Made by a program: the position numbers and the translations under genes
Assembly: GCA_025449115.1 (NCBI GenBank)
Contig: JAHLKC010000032.1
Location: 124,001-188,000 of the forward strand
Origin: Chytridium lagenaria
Lineage: Eukaryota; Chytridiomycota; Chytridiomycetes; Chytridiales; Chytridiaceae
Length of the DNA: 64,000 nt
Direction of reading: 5' to 3'
Shown here: one piece after another, positions 1-12,226 of the stretch
How the letters are laid out: every line of letters begins with the position of its first letter
Position numbering within the stretch: the first letter of the stretch is position 1
Notes under the pieces: generated by a model
The model's database searches: none
Seen by the model: the letters and a program-made list of their open reading frames with translations, nothing else
What the model was told of the DNA's origin: nothing

Positions 1-1101
1 GTTTTGACTGGTGCTTCGGACGTAAGTTCTGGATAGTTTATGCATCGTTAAGTATCAAGTATTGACTAAAAATTCATATATTCTAGTACCGACAGAGACC
101 GACCCCCATCCTTTGATACTGTCGTACCTTTTGCCTGATCGCTCTTCCACCATTGGAATCCATATTCTGCCATCATCTAGCACATCTCCCAAGCTCCTTG
201 TTCGTATCGAGCATGAAAATGCAAAACCATCTTTGACCGATTCTGAAACTAAGAACAACACAGGAATGTGTATGGCGATGAGGTTTTTCCGTCAAAAAGC
301 TCTTGTGGATTCGGAACCGTCAACTCCGAATAACGCCACGTTACATGGACTGAAATTAGCGTCATGTTTTGAGAATGGCGAAGTGATCGTTTGGGATTGC
401 GAGAGTTCGGCGATGATTGTGCGGACAAAAGTACATAGTGAGCCAGGTAGGATTCTCCTGTAGCTTTCTTGCCGCATTTGCATTTTCTCTTATAACAACT
501 ACTAAGTATTTGAAAAGCTCTTTGTTTGGACGTTCTTGACGACGGGTCGGCGGTTGTTAGCGGGGGTGCTGATGGACGCATCTGCGTTACATCTACTATA
601 CGAGGCGCGGTAATACTATTTTCGCCTTTTGATCTTCCTACACTGCTATACTGTATTGGGAGTTCTAACCTTTTGCAGAACGAGAATTCCAACTCTATAA
701 AGACTGTGGCACCACCAAATTGCAAAGGCATTGCCTCTATACGTGTAAGAAAAGATAGCAAGCTAATTGTTGCTGGATGCTGGGATAACAGTATCCGCCT
801 TCACACTGTTAAAAAGCTCACTCCACTTGCGACTTTGGCGAGTCACCACAAGGCTGGGGTGGCATCCGTTGCCTTGGTTAGTGCATCGACTCCAGCAGCA
901 ATTTTGCAGTCTAATATGGATTTGGATGTGGAAAGTAGCAATGGACAAACATCGGAAGGAACGCGAACAGCTGTTACGACATTTAAGGTTCAAACCGGAG
1001 CTTTAAGATCATCTCATCTTTCTGATGACTCTGGGTTGGCCGATAATTTATTTGCTGTTGGCGCGCGAGATGCTCGTATCTCATTATGGAGGATGTACTA
1101 A
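1..1101 (+). CDS. ASTRA-associated protein 1 / GNB1L-like WD40 protein, 5' partial
   Basis: This is the C-terminal part of a WD40 beta-propeller protein that begins before the window. Splicing 1..21 to 87..446, 518..609 and 679..1101 gives a continuous frame; introns are 22..86, 447..517 and 610..678, all GT-AG with matching phases. Visible features are the TGMCMAMRFF strand, a LASCFENGEVIVWD repeat, a VSGGADGRI repeat, a VAGCWDNSIRLH repeat and the terminal FAVGARDARISLWRMY. This order (a GMxMAxxxF strand, then an ENGxVxxW blade, then a final GxxDxRISLW blade) is that of ASA1/GNB1L proteins, which assist assembly of PI3K-like kinases through the ASTRA/TTT chaperone system. A generic WD40 protein is the alternative. 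Confidence 0.7.
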
Positions 1102-1165
1102 GTAAACATACTGGTTGTATAATGTATAATAAATATTTTGAAAGACAAACAGTTCCACGTTTCAT

Positions 1166-2420
1166 ATGTTTTCCCACTTCACCAGCTCTTCAACAAAGTC
1201 TTCGTCATTGAAGAATAGCCTTCCACTCCTTGTCTTCATCCATGGATTCCTCGGCAGCAAAGAATCCTTTCGTCGGTTCCCTCTCGACCTAAATGAGTAC
1301 GTCAAAGCAGAAGGCGGCATTGGAACTAGGTCCTTCTTCTCAAAATCCGCATCCCCCTCCACCTTTGACATTGAAACATACGGCTACTCAACCACCGGAA
1401 GCAACGAAGAAAGAGTCAATGAGTTGATTTTATGGCTACGTAACCGTTGCGCAGCGTCTCCACCGGCTTATGTTGTTCTTCTCGCACATTCAATGGGAGG
1501 ATTGATGGCTAGCGATGCAGCCACCCAGATTTTAACGGAATCCGCATCCACCGGCGCTAAAAGTATCGATATACGTGCAGTGCTTACCTTTGACAGTCCA
1601 TTCTTTGGTCTCCATCCAAGAGTTCTCACAAAATCCGGTGTCGATAGAGTTCAAAAAACCGTTGAACAGTTTTCCGGTATCTTTGGAAGTCTGGCGACAG
1701 TTGCGGCTTCTGCAAAAGCTGCATCTTCAGCATCATCGAGAGCCTCTTCGGCTGCAGCGTCACGAGCGGGATCAGCAGCGTCGTCTTCAGCAAAGTCTTC
1801 ATCGACATCGTTATGGGCAGGAGTTGCTGCTGTGGCGACCATTGCGGCTGCAGGGTATGCTGCGTCACAACATCCTACTGTTCAGACGCATATTCAGAGA
1901 ACTACGGAATCGATATCGAAGCATGTGGAGTTTTTGGGACCGCTGTGGAGAGTTGATAATCAAGAGCTCCGAATTACCAAGTTAAAGAGTTTTGGAGGGA
2001 AGGTGGTGTTTAAATGCTTTTACATGCAGGTAAGTTTTGGTGTTATAAATTACTTTCCGATTTTTCTTACTGTTCTATTTATTACGTACGCTTGTTTTTT
2101 TGCCTCTAGCGTTTTTTTTTTTTGTTTTTTTTTTGTTTGTTTTTTGTCGTTTCCCGTGAACTAATGCCTGTTTATCATAGATACCCCCAAAGACTTCCGC
2201 CGACCCGCCCAGCACCTTCATATCTCTCCCCACTCATCTTGGCGCTGACACTCAGGCACTTTTCATCCCTATCAAGGTTCCTGTAGAGGCCGTTTCCAAG
2301 ATTGCGACAGACGAAATAGATGCTCACGTTAATATGTTTGATGCGCTCATGGGGTCAGCATATTTTGATATGATGTCGAAGGTGTTGGATATTTTAAAGG
2401 CATTGGAGAGGCAGCGGTGA
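1166..2420 (+). CDS. alpha/beta hydrolase (lipase-like serine hydrolase)
   Basis: Two exons, 1166..2029 and 2181..2420, join in phase across a 151 bp intron and give about 367 residues. The N-terminus carries the oxyanion-hole style VFIHGFLGSKESF motif (around residues 22-35), and VLLAHSMGGLMA (around 108-120) holds the nucleophile serine in a GxSxG-like elbow. A long Ala/Ser-rich low-complexity stretch follows (around residues 190-240) with a short hydrophobic segment that could touch a membrane. The fold resembles fungal DUF676-type lipases and esterases; substrate cannot be told. The gene starts only 64 bp after the upstream stop, so the two probably share a short intergenic region. The intron contains a long T/G-rich tract near 2110-2150. 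Confidence 0.65.
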
Positions 2421-2770
2421 TAATGTGTTATTGTTTGTTGTTTTTCCGTTAAAGAAATTATCTTATTGAGCGACCTTCTTTTTAATGCGAGCGACGATGG
2501 GACGTTCTTTCATTTACGATCATTTAGTTTAAATCACTCTGTCTTTTACGCTTTTTGTAATAGTAATGCGGCTTATTGCTACCTTTTGAAAGATTAATGG
2601 AAAAGGTTAAGGTTCAACAAGAGGTTTTCAACTCCGATTCAAAAAAGTTCTAAAGTTTAGAACACTTTAGGACTAATAGACTGCCTCGCACATCATCAAA
2701 AGTTACAGACGTCAAACACTTCATCGGAAGACAGGATTCAGAGTCTGTTTCCAACTCCCAATACATTGAC
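2421..2770. other. intergenic, nothing recognised
   Basis: This 350 bp AT-rich stretch separates the hydrolase from the glycosyltransferase on the same strand. I see no open frame or structured repeat; it should contain the 3' end of the former and the promoter of the latter. Confidence 0.5.
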
Positions 2771-5034
2771 ATGGATCGTTCAAAGCGGTCAGCGGGCTCT
2801 TGGAAAGGAAGATTCACACCATCCTTCAACTTCACCAACCGTCCTCGAAAAACCTGTTTCTCCCTCATCATCATCCTTTCTATCCTTACAATCCTCAAAA
2901 CCTTTATAGTCGATCCATTACTACTTCAAGACTATGAAGTTTTATCCGATGATCAATCCAACCTCACCTCTCCAAATTCCTCCGACCCTGTCCCAGAACC
3001 TCAAAACAAAACAACATACCCTCCCATCCCGCTCCTCTACCTCCTTCAAGCCCGAAAAGACTACCTTGATCAAGTTGTAAGCTGTGACGGCAGCGACACG
3101 GGCGATCTAATCCTCTCCAAACCCACCTTCCTACGTTGCGGCAAAGACAGCGCGGCGAGGACATACAAGCAAAAAGTGGGCAACCGCATTCAAAACGGTC
3201 CTCTTCGTTACGAGTCACTCAAAAAAGCGTTTGACGCGGATAAGCTCCAGAAAGAGAGAACAAGGTCCGAGATTCGGGGTGCACTTCGAAAGACACCTAA
3301 AATGGTGGAGAGTTTTGATGAGGATGTGATTTGGATTAATGAGACACGAGAGTGGGAGAGAGGGTGGGGAGCGGAGAAGGGAGAGGAGAGGGAGTTTAGG
3401 ATTTCAAAGGCTTTTTCGGGGATTGGGAGAGGTGCTACTTTGATGGAGTGTGCGGTCATGGATACGACGGTACCAGAGAGGTTTTGCTTGACAAAAAATG
3501 TGGCGTTGAGGATGTCGTTGTTGCCAAAGTTGCCAGCGCAGCCGATGGATCATAGAAAGTACAGTCTCCCGCCGTCGTTTGGGACTTTGATGGGAAGTTG
3601 TTTGTTGAATGAAACTTGGTGGTTCATGGAGAATTATTCGGGAAAGGAGCCGCGGGGTGGTTGTATGGTACGTGAATATCTATGTATGTAGACTATTGAC
3701 ATGTATGAAGATGGCCTGAATATTCACGATCCCATGATAGACAGGAGTGAAATTCATTGCAACGCATGGTAAGATCAAAGCCCTTCATTATAATCTTTAC
3801 AATATTTAAAAGGGTGGAAACTCCAGTCTTTTTCATTTCCCGTCACGAAGCCGTCAACCCATTCCAAGCTCACCAGGACTTTCTCAACACCTTCATAGTC
3901 TACGCCTCTCTCGGCGAAGACGTCCGCAACTACCAGCCCGTATTTCTCGACAGCCGCATAGCAGACGGTTCAATGGTTGCGGCATGGTCCCACCTCTTTT
4001 CAAGCTCAAAACGACTCCTCGACATTCGTCAAATCGTGGACGTGGCGTCCTCATACGTTCCATCAGGCTCAGCTTCCCAAAACATATGCTTCCGGAAAGC
4101 CATATGGGGGATTCACGGTGCATTGTCGAGTTTATCAAAGGGGAACAGGGTCCATGGAGCTTGCCAGATTTCGCCGTTATTGTTTGCGTTTAGGAATTTT
4201 ATGCTGGATCGATTGAAAGAGGCGTTGAATGTGACAGAGTTGGTGTCGCCGATAAAGTATGAGGAACGGAAGGATAATTCAACGTTGGGTCGGTTTGCGC
4301 CCATGTGGAAGAAGAAGCTTTTGGGAGAGAGTACCACCGTCACTATCACTTATGCTCTTCGTGGGGAAGGTTCTCGGCTAGATCCTCACGGTTTTCTATT
4401 CAACACCAGCAAAAATGGCCTTGCAGATCTATACGGCACTAATTTTGACGACGAGGAGGAAGAGGAGCCTTCCGACCTTATCCGTCGAGACCACGTCCAT
4501 CGTAAACTTAAAGGAGAAGCGAGTCTAGTCGACCATCTTCGACAAAAAATCACGTCATGGACCACTTGGAACGTTCAATATATTTTCAACGCTGTGGATT
4601 TCGCGACGCTGTCTTTTGAGGAACAGGTTGCGATGGCGCAAAATACGGATGTGCTGGTCGCCCCACATGGAGCCGTGTTTGTGCATTTGTTATATTTGAG
4701 GGATGAAGCCTGTTGCAGGAGCCGTAGAGATCAAAATGCCTTCAAAGAGGATGTTGAATGAGCAATTTAGAAATCTTGCACGAAAGGTACGCCCATATCT
4801 CTCGAGTTTTTCCCATCGTCTTCACCACAAAAAAACTTTGATTGACTCGTGGTTTTTTTCAGTTGAGACAACGATATCAGGCTGTCAAAGTGACTGATAA
4901 TTCGACGCTGACACTTACATATCGAGAACGCCGTCAAGCGCGTCGTGAACGATGTCATAGCTATCCGCCGTGAAGCAAAGCTTTCTGGCCCTTCCTACAT
5001 ACCACCAGATTCGACGCATCCTGTCACGAAATAA
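2771..5034 (+). CDS. GT61-type (DUF563) glycosyltransferase, type II membrane protein
   Basis: Exons 2771..3667, 3741..3768, 3827..4786 and 4863..5034 fit GT-AG introns. A single hydrophobic segment at residues 32-47 (CFSLIIILSILTILK) after a basic N-terminus makes this a type II Golgi-style protein. The stem has several N-glycosylation sequons. The catalytic part has FFISRHEAVNPFQAHQDFLNTF-type sequence (split by an intron) and VLVAPHGAVFVHLLYL, which match the conserved HE..N and HGA..THLLFL blocks of GT61 enzymes (xylosyl-, arabinosyl- or EGF O-GlcNAc transferases). The frame shifts by one base near 4696-4703, just after HLLYL; after the shift it continues MKPVAGAVEIKMPS, the expected GAVVVEI-like block. 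The acceptor sugar is unknown. Confidence 0.72.
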
Positions 5035-5917
5035 ATTACACTTTGCGCTTCCACCCAAACCAAAAAAAAAAAAAACAACATCAAAAAACAAATGCTTGCG
5101 AGATTGTTTTAATGAGACTCATCTAGCGCGCTTAAAGAAATTCATTGTAAATACTTCCAGAAGAAGACGGTGATTTCTAGAACGAAGGAACATGAAAAGA
5201 GACAAAAAGCAGAAGGCCGGGATTTACAAAAACTCTGTAACCCTTTCTGAGGAACGCATCTCAAGGTGCCCGCTGATTTAAACCGAAATGACTCCAACCA
5301 GTCGATTTTCAATCGCCACTTAAAACGAGCAAAGTCCGCCAGTGTATTCAGGCGTGCTGATCATACCAACCGATCAGTGTGATTTTCTCTTTGCGTTATT
5401 ACAAATAGACTTCATGTGGTGAAAAATTTTAGAGGTGAAGGCGTGTGTGTGTTTATGGAAGAATGGTGGAGGGTGCTTTTGAGATGCTGGAATAATTCCA
5501 TGAAACCCAACAGAGATGTGGAGTGTTGTTTCAATTTAAAGTTAGGAGGTTTAGAATTGAAATAAAAGATGGTTTAGGGATTGGAGATAAAAAGAGATAA
5601 AGAATGAAGGACCCGGAAAACAAGGCGATTAAGCGTCAAAGCCTCGAGATCTAGTGCAAGATAAATAGACGTGGAATTGAAAGGCTTATCTACTGGCTTT
5701 ATACGCAGGTGCTCATTAGATTGTTTGACATCTTGTTATCTCAATAGTTCATCAAAGTAGATTTTCAGATATTATATTTCACTTGTGCGGAGGTAGCTCT
5801 CTCAATACATCAAAAAGCGATTAAAGAAAAAAAAAGAGTGTCGAATCTCAAAACGCATACACAAAAACTTAACAATAAAAATCAGGGTACCAAAGAAAAG
5901 GGGGCAAGAACAGATAT
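5035..5917. other. intergenic between convergent genes
   Basis: About 880 bp separate the convergent 3' ends of the GT61 and Atg22-like genes. There is an A-run near 5065-5090 and AT-rich sequence. I see no convincing gene, RNA or repeat. Confidence 0.5.
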
Positions 5918-8115
5918 TCAAGCCTCAGGATTCTCATTCGCCTCCTTCTCCTTCTCCTCCCTCTCACTCTTCAAAAAGCAGCAATCTCAAACCTAGCCTT
6001 CCTCACATCCACATAATAGAAAAAGACAATAGGCAACAAGAACGCAACAAACAGGAACCAGAACGACGGTCTTCTTGAACCCGTCGCATCACCAATCGCC
6101 GCAACAATCAAAGGTCCAACCCAACTTGACCCTTTATCCGTGATAGCGTACAGCGAGAAGAATTCAGATTCGTACCCGGGTGGACAGATCTCGGCAAACA
6201 TGGAACGACATGTTGCTTGTGCGGCGCCAAGGAAGAAACCGTGGTAGACGCCGAGGATGTAGACTTCGAGTTTGGAACGGAGACCGATGGAGGTGGAGTA
6301 GATGCCGACGATACCCCAGAGTGGGAGGAGGGAGTAGAGAACGGCGACAATCATGAGGGTGACGCGGGAGGTGAGATGGAAACGGTGTTGAATCCAGTTC
6401 CAGAAGATGCAGCCGATACCGGCGGCAAAGGGGACGAGGGTTGCGACAATGAGGAGTTCGACGGAAGACATTTTGATCTCGTTGGAGGCAAAGAGGACGG
6501 CGACTTGGATGATGGTGCTAAGGAAAAAAAGGTGCATCAGAAAAAAGAACGAAATGCAAAAAAGAATAGGCTTTGAATGAAAGCAAGTAGAGACTCACGT
6601 AAAAGCATCAGAGAAGATGAACATGCAATCAAAAAGATAATCATCTGCCTCAACTTTCTCGCCTTCAAAAGAGTCTTTCCAAAACGCTTCCACGAAAACA
6701 AGATATAGTTCTTTTCTCCCTTGGGCAACGCAGGTCCAGGTCTAACCCTCAAATCCCTGATAGTCGGGATCATAAAGACGCACCACCAAACACCGGCAAA
6801 AGCAACAGCAACCTGGGATCCAAAGACTTGGGGACACCATCCAACTTGAGGACAAAGTCCATGACAAAGACATACCGCCTGCAAAGATAAGTTCAACGAC
6901 ACCGGCAGCGTAGGCCCAAAAGTAACCGCGCGAGGAGAGGTTGTTGGAGACCTTGTCCATTTCAGTGTTGACGGCGCGGTTGGAGGCGCCAGAGGCGCGG
7001 AGGGCGACAACGTCAGGGTGGACACGGGCGAACATGGGAACTAGTGGCGATGGAATATTAGTTAAGAGGAAGTTGAGCAATATGAATAAAACATGTTGTA
7101 GTGATGAATGATGTAGTAGTGGTAGAAGAAAACTCACTGTAGGCGTTGGCAAAGACGGATGCAACACTGTACGCGATACTGGAGAGAACATAGAGAAGAG
7201 CCGCGTATCCCCAGAGTGAGTCACTAAGGACGTGACGTAAAGGACAGTAAGGATAGCCGAAAAGAATGGAGAATCCAAGTAGGAAAGTCTTTCTGTATGC
7301 TATAGAAAAGAAAACTCATAAGTAAACAAATTTAAAGATGAAATAATGACTTACAGCCGTGGTCCGCAAGAGCACCAATACTGATCATGGTAAAGAATTG
7401 ACAAATGACGGAGACGACAGTGCAGTAGAAGAAGAAGGAGGAGGTTTGGATGTAAGCACCGCCAAGTTGACAACGCAAGAGTAACCCTCGACAGAGGTGT
7501 TGCAGGGAACAGAGTGATTGTTGGAATCGAACCACTGCGGGCAGCCATACCCTCGACATGATGGGGATAAGCACGGCAGAACCGACGGCACTGTGAGAAA
7601 ATAAAATGTTTGGTTAAATTGTTGATGGCGAAGTGATTAAAAATTTCAAGTGTTGGACTTACGCATAACCATCAGAGCCAACCGTAGGCGTACCACCCCT
7701 GTGTAATTAAATGAAATTTGTAAGGAGATGCAGAATGGAAATATAGTCAAAGATAAACACAGAGTGAAGTGTAAAGCAAGAAAAGAAAAGCACAGGTGAA
7801 GGAATGCAATACTGATGGTGAATAGTGATACATACCTTGAGTTCCTTCTTCTCCAGGAGAGTGGTATCCAGATCCTCACTGTCGATGAAAGGGTCCTCTG
7901 ACCACCGATTGATAGAGTTTCGACATCAGCAACGACATCAGCAGCATCGTTAGCAGACTTTGAGATCTCTGTTTCTGTAGCCACAGCAGCATCAGCAGCA
8001 GACTTTGAGATCTCTGTTTCTGTGGCTACAGTAGCAGCAGCCGGCTTCTCGTCACCACTTGCAGTGACGGGCAATGCGATGGCGGAGTGTCCTCCTCCTT
8101 GACGGTGGTGGTCAT
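5918..8115 (-). CDS. Atg22-like vacuolar effluxer (major facilitator superfamily), copy 1
   Basis: A multi-exon gene on the minus strand, homologous along its length to the + strand gene at 9777-11985. Recognisable blocks are the SFFFYCTVVSVICQF helix, MISIGALADHG, the GVYHGFFLGAAQATCRSMF loop and SEFFSLYAITDKGSSW, which is the typical Atg22 signature of a 12-TM permease that exports amino acids from the vacuole after autophagy. The best ATG is at 8115. The acidic N-terminus contains a 45 bp tandem duplication. Several one-base disagreements break the frame: at the N-terminus (about 7898-8074), near 7450 and 7556, and at the end, where a T run one base short produces an early stop at 5971; the paralogue predicts an extension to 5918. 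Amino-acid substrate is inferred from family only. Confidence 0.75.
7953..8032 (-). repeat. 45 bp tandem duplication inside the Atg22-like N-terminus
   Basis: The motif beginning GCAGACTTTGAGATCTCTG occurs at 7953 and again at 7998, with two or three substitutions between copies. It encodes a repeated 15-residue unit reading VATETEISKSA(A/N)DAA in the cytosolic leader of the transporter. The + strand paralogue does not have the duplication. Confidence 0.8.
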
Positions 8116-9776
8116 TGCTTCTCTATGAGTGGGGAGAGAGAGAGAAGATGGGAGGTGAGACGGGGAACAGTTTGATTATTTTATATTTTTATACAAAAGG
8201 GAGGAGAGACGAGAAAAAGCATTCAAGTGATACAATGTGTAACAGTGAGAATGTTGTGTAACACTTCTTAACACAGATATCACGAGGTTATTTGATATTA
8301 TATAATAGGAAAATTGATTATTTTATGTATATTTTGAATTAATAATTATTAGAATAAATGAGACGTCATTTGTCTCTGGTCTGAAAATAACCATGATATA
8401 CAATACATATATACATATATAGTGTAATGTTATAATAATATCTTATGTTACTCTGCAGTGAATGCATGCATGCAGTAATGGAATGGAAGAAGAGGAAGGC
8501 ATCTCACATCACTCTCTCTGTCTCAACTTGACAACGTCATGCATGCATGACTCATGACTTATGACTTATGAGATGAGGGAGGGAATCATTCATCATTGAT
8601 AGTGATACTCCTTTCTGGTGTTGCTTGGTGTTGGTGGGTCTAATATTCATTACTTTCATAGTAATATTATGTAGTGAGGAAAGCCATACATACATACCTA
8701 GATACACAATACGTCATTTCGTATGATTTATCAATCGCGGCTCAGCTCTCTCCTCCGAGTCCGACGCGCTTTTCATCCAAGCAAACAGTTTCGATCCCGC
8801 TGCTTACAAATGCCTGGCGCCATTATTACATGGACAATCAGCATGGTGAATGATGGCTATGGGAATGGGTTATGAGATATTAGTTTAGTAGGGCACGAGG
8901 TCGCGTTTTCAACGGACAATTCTGTGGAAAAAAATTTTAAAAATGGAAAACCTTGGCTTTATTTATTTACTTATTAATTATTTATTTCGGCCTCGGCAGT
9001 GTCGGCACATCTAATTCATTTTCCATCTCCAATTTATTTATTTATTTATTTATATTTCATTTTTCACTTTGTGCTCTGTTTTTGAATGGAACCCTGGACG
9101 CCAAAGGGGATGGCCTGGCGGTCCTGGCTGTGGGCCAAAACACCTAATTATAACAAAAGCAAGTAAATGTAATTAATCAATTAATAATACTGTATATTCA
9201 TGCTATTCTGTTCGGCAAAAAGAGGATAAAAAAGCAAGTATATTCCGACCGAAAAAACCCATTTCTAATGATTTTACTGCTTCATTCCCTCCATGTTTCA
9301 TCGGTACCAATATCCAAATAATCGTAATATAAATAGCTTGCATTTTTGCATACAAGTCACACCACGTGATGGAGAGATTTTTCTTTCCCCTTGTTTCGAT
9401 TGACACACCCCTTTCATTAATCAATAAAATGAATGACACATTCGTCATTTTGTGATATTTTTATTATTTCTGTTGACTCGTCCAACAGTGGCCACCACAA
9501 AAAGAAGAGACTTGTCAGGACAGGGTGATACAAAGCAAACCGCGCAACTTGTCAAGTGCTCATGACTTGTCCCAAATAAGAATTGTCACTTAGATTGTGT
9601 GTTACCAAGAAAGAAACCGTACAAATTTAAGGTTCATTAAGGTTATTTGGTAGCACTAACTGGGTATGACCATAACCTTATCGATGAAGGAACATCACGT
9701 TTAAATAAAATGCTACCTATCCCCCTATTCCCACTTACATCTCCATCCACACTCACCTTTCCCCATAGAGATCGTC
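8116..9776. promoter_or_regulatory. divergent intergenic region of the Atg22-like pair
   Basis: This 1.66 kb AT-rich region separates the start codons of two divergent Atg22-like genes and so should hold both promoters. It contains palindromic ATGCATGCATGC tracts at about 8462 and 8540, a cluster of TCATGACTTATGACTTATGA words at 8547-8572, and TTTA microsatellites at about 8965-8985 and 9030-9055. No coding gene was recognised in it. Confidence 0.5.
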
Positions 9777-11985
9777 ATGACAGCAGAGGAAGAGGTTGTT
9801 GCGAAAGCAAATGTGGAGGATAAGCCGTCTGTATCGCAAGAGGCTGTCGCTATCGAGGATGATGTTGTCTCAATGAACTCTGAGGATGCAGAGATCACTG
9901 CAGATGACAGACACCACTCCTCTCGTCAAAAGGAACTCATGGTACATATCCATTCTTAAGCTTGCTTCTTTAAACGCCTTGATTTCTTTTTCTTTTCCTT
10001 TACATTTCCATTCAAAGTGCTTTTTTTGTTCTTAATACCATTCTCATCATCAGGGTTGGTATGCCTACGGTTGGCCTCTGACGGATATGGGTAAGTCATT
10101 TGCACCATTCAACTTGTTCGATTATTCGTCTTCAACATTTGCTCACACGTTCCTCAGTGCCGTCGGTTCTGCCGTTCTCATCCCATCATCGTCGAGGGTA
10201 TGGCCGCCGCAGCGGTTTCTGGCAGGTAAAAAGACCATCAACCCCACATCGATCACTCACCCTTTTTCACAGACGATTACACCAAACCCTGCAACACCAG
10301 TGTCACAGGTTACTCTTGCGTCGTCAACTTTGGCGGTGCATACATCCAAACAAGTTCATTCTTCTTCTACGTCACTGTCGTCTCTGTTTTGTCACAATTA
10401 CTGTGTCTTATCAGTTTCGGTGCCCTCGCTGATCATGGATGTGAGTGCCATTGCTCCTCGAACGCTGCTAACACCTTTTGCCTCTTTGCAGCTTACAGAA
10501 AAGCTTTCTTAATCGGCTTCTCCTACATTTCCGCAATTCTCACCGTTCTCTTTGTCACTGTCCTTAGTGATTGTATGTAGTCTGTTCATTTTTTGAGTCT
10601 CTATCATTCTTCAAAGGTTGAAAAAACTAATTATTTCGCCTGTAGCACTCTGGGGATACGCATCACTCCTGTACCTCCTCTCCAGCATCGCCTATGCTGT
10701 CTCCGCCGTTTTCCACAACGCGTACAGTAAAGCCCCCATCACATCGTCTCAAACTCTAACCCGTCCTGAAGTCCCCATCTTCTGCCGCGTCGACCCCGAA
10801 ATCACCGCCCTCCGCGACTCTAACACCCCCCCTAAAGAAATCCTCAAAGCCATGGACGCCAAAGCCTCCTGGTTCTCTGCGCGCGGATTCTTCTGGTCCT
10901 ACATCTCGGGTGTCATCCAACTTATTTTCGCGATCGGTATCATTTTCGTCTTCTCTGTCATCCTTAAACTCGATGGTGTGCCAACCGGATATGGTCTGCA
11001 AGTGGCGACAGCCTTTGCGGTGTTTGGTGGTGCGTTTCATGTACCCGACGATCAAGGATTTGAGGGTACGGCCTGGACCAGAGTTGCCAGAGGGAGAGAA
11101 GAACTATGTGTTTTTCTCATGGAAACGATTTGGAAAGACGCTTCTGAAGGCGAGGAAGTTGAAGCAGATGATGTTTTTCTTGTTGGGCTGGTTTATCTTC
11201 TCCGATGCTTTCTCGTGAGTATTGTTTCTATTCTTATTGTATTTCCTCCTTTCGTATTGTTTCGTCCTCTTTTTCCAAATTATTTTCCTTTTTCATAACC
11301 ATCCCATTCTCTTTCTCTGTACTTTGTTCACGCCGCTCTCCATTCTTCCCCACCCTTCCCATATTTCTTTCTCACCCATTCACTCCAGCACCATCATCAC
11401 CGTCGCCGTCCTCTTTGCCACCAACGAAATCGGCATGCCCGCCTTCGAAATCATCATCGTCGCCACCCTCGTCCCCTTCGCGGCCGGTATCGGCTGTCTC
11501 TTCTGGAACTGGATTCAACGCCGCTTCGGTCTCACCTCCCGCCAAACCCTCATCATCGTCACCTTCCTCTACGCCCTCCTTCCACTCTGGGGATCGTCGG
11601 TATCTACTCCACTCAAGTCGGTCTCCGTTCCAAAATCGAAGTCTACATGCTTGGAATTTACCACGGTTTCTTCCTTGGCGCGTCGCAGGCTACATGTCGG
11701 AGTTTGTTCTCTGAGATTTGTCCACCCGGTTACGAATCGGAATTCTTCTCGCTTTACGCTATCACTGATAAAGGGTCAAGCTGGATTGGGCCGCTTGTGG
11801 TTGGAGCGATTGGGGATGTGACGGGATCGAGGAGACCGTCGTTCTGGTACCTGTTTTTCGCGTTCCTTGTGCCGACCATCTTCTTTTATTTGACGGATAC
11901 CAAGAAGGCGAGGTTTGAGATGGCAGCTTTCTTGAAGGCGGAGAGGGAGGAGAAGGCGGCGGAGAAGGCTAAACATGAAGCATGA
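9777..11985 (+). CDS. Atg22-like vacuolar effluxer (major facilitator superfamily), copy 2
   Basis: The ATG at 9777 opens an acidic cytosolic leader; exon 1 (9777..9941) splices in phase to 10054, giving GWYAYGWPL, the usual start of the first Atg22 helix. Later exons give AYRKAFLIGFSYISAILTVLF, SLLYLLSSIAYAVSAVF, GFFWSYISGVIQLIFA, the YHGFFLGASQATCRSLFSE loop, ESEFFSLYAITDKGSSW and a charged tail ending KAKHEA. Together they predict a 12-TM vacuolar membrane permease. A CCC run at 10188-10190, one base short, breaks the IPIIVEGM block; at least one more shift is needed before 11647. The C-terminal half is the cleaner of the two paralogues. Divergent placement suggests a local duplication with inversion. 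Confidence 0.78.
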
Positions 11986-12226
11986 GCTTGTGTGTGTGTG
12001 TGTTTTGTTTTATTTTGGCCTTATCGTTTGTTTTTTTAATATTGAATTCGTAAAGTTTTTGTGTAGTTTAACCCCCCTGAATGTGTGCGTGTTAAATATA
12101 TTGCCATATAGTTACTGTGCAAATGTTGTGGTTAAGAACATACTGCTTCCCTCACGTCACGCTTAACCTTCCCTTTTGACGTATTTATCCTTCATATCCG
12201 AATCATCCGGACATCTATCCATTCAA

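Noticed and set aside
1626..1985. Open frames on other strands over the Ala/Ser-rich part of the hydrolase
   Set aside because: Low-complexity shadow; Gln/Leu/Arg-rich with no family features.
8400..8800. Possible transposon termini from palindromic ATGCATGC words
   Set aside because: The palindromes are short and not paired with a target-site duplication or an open frame.
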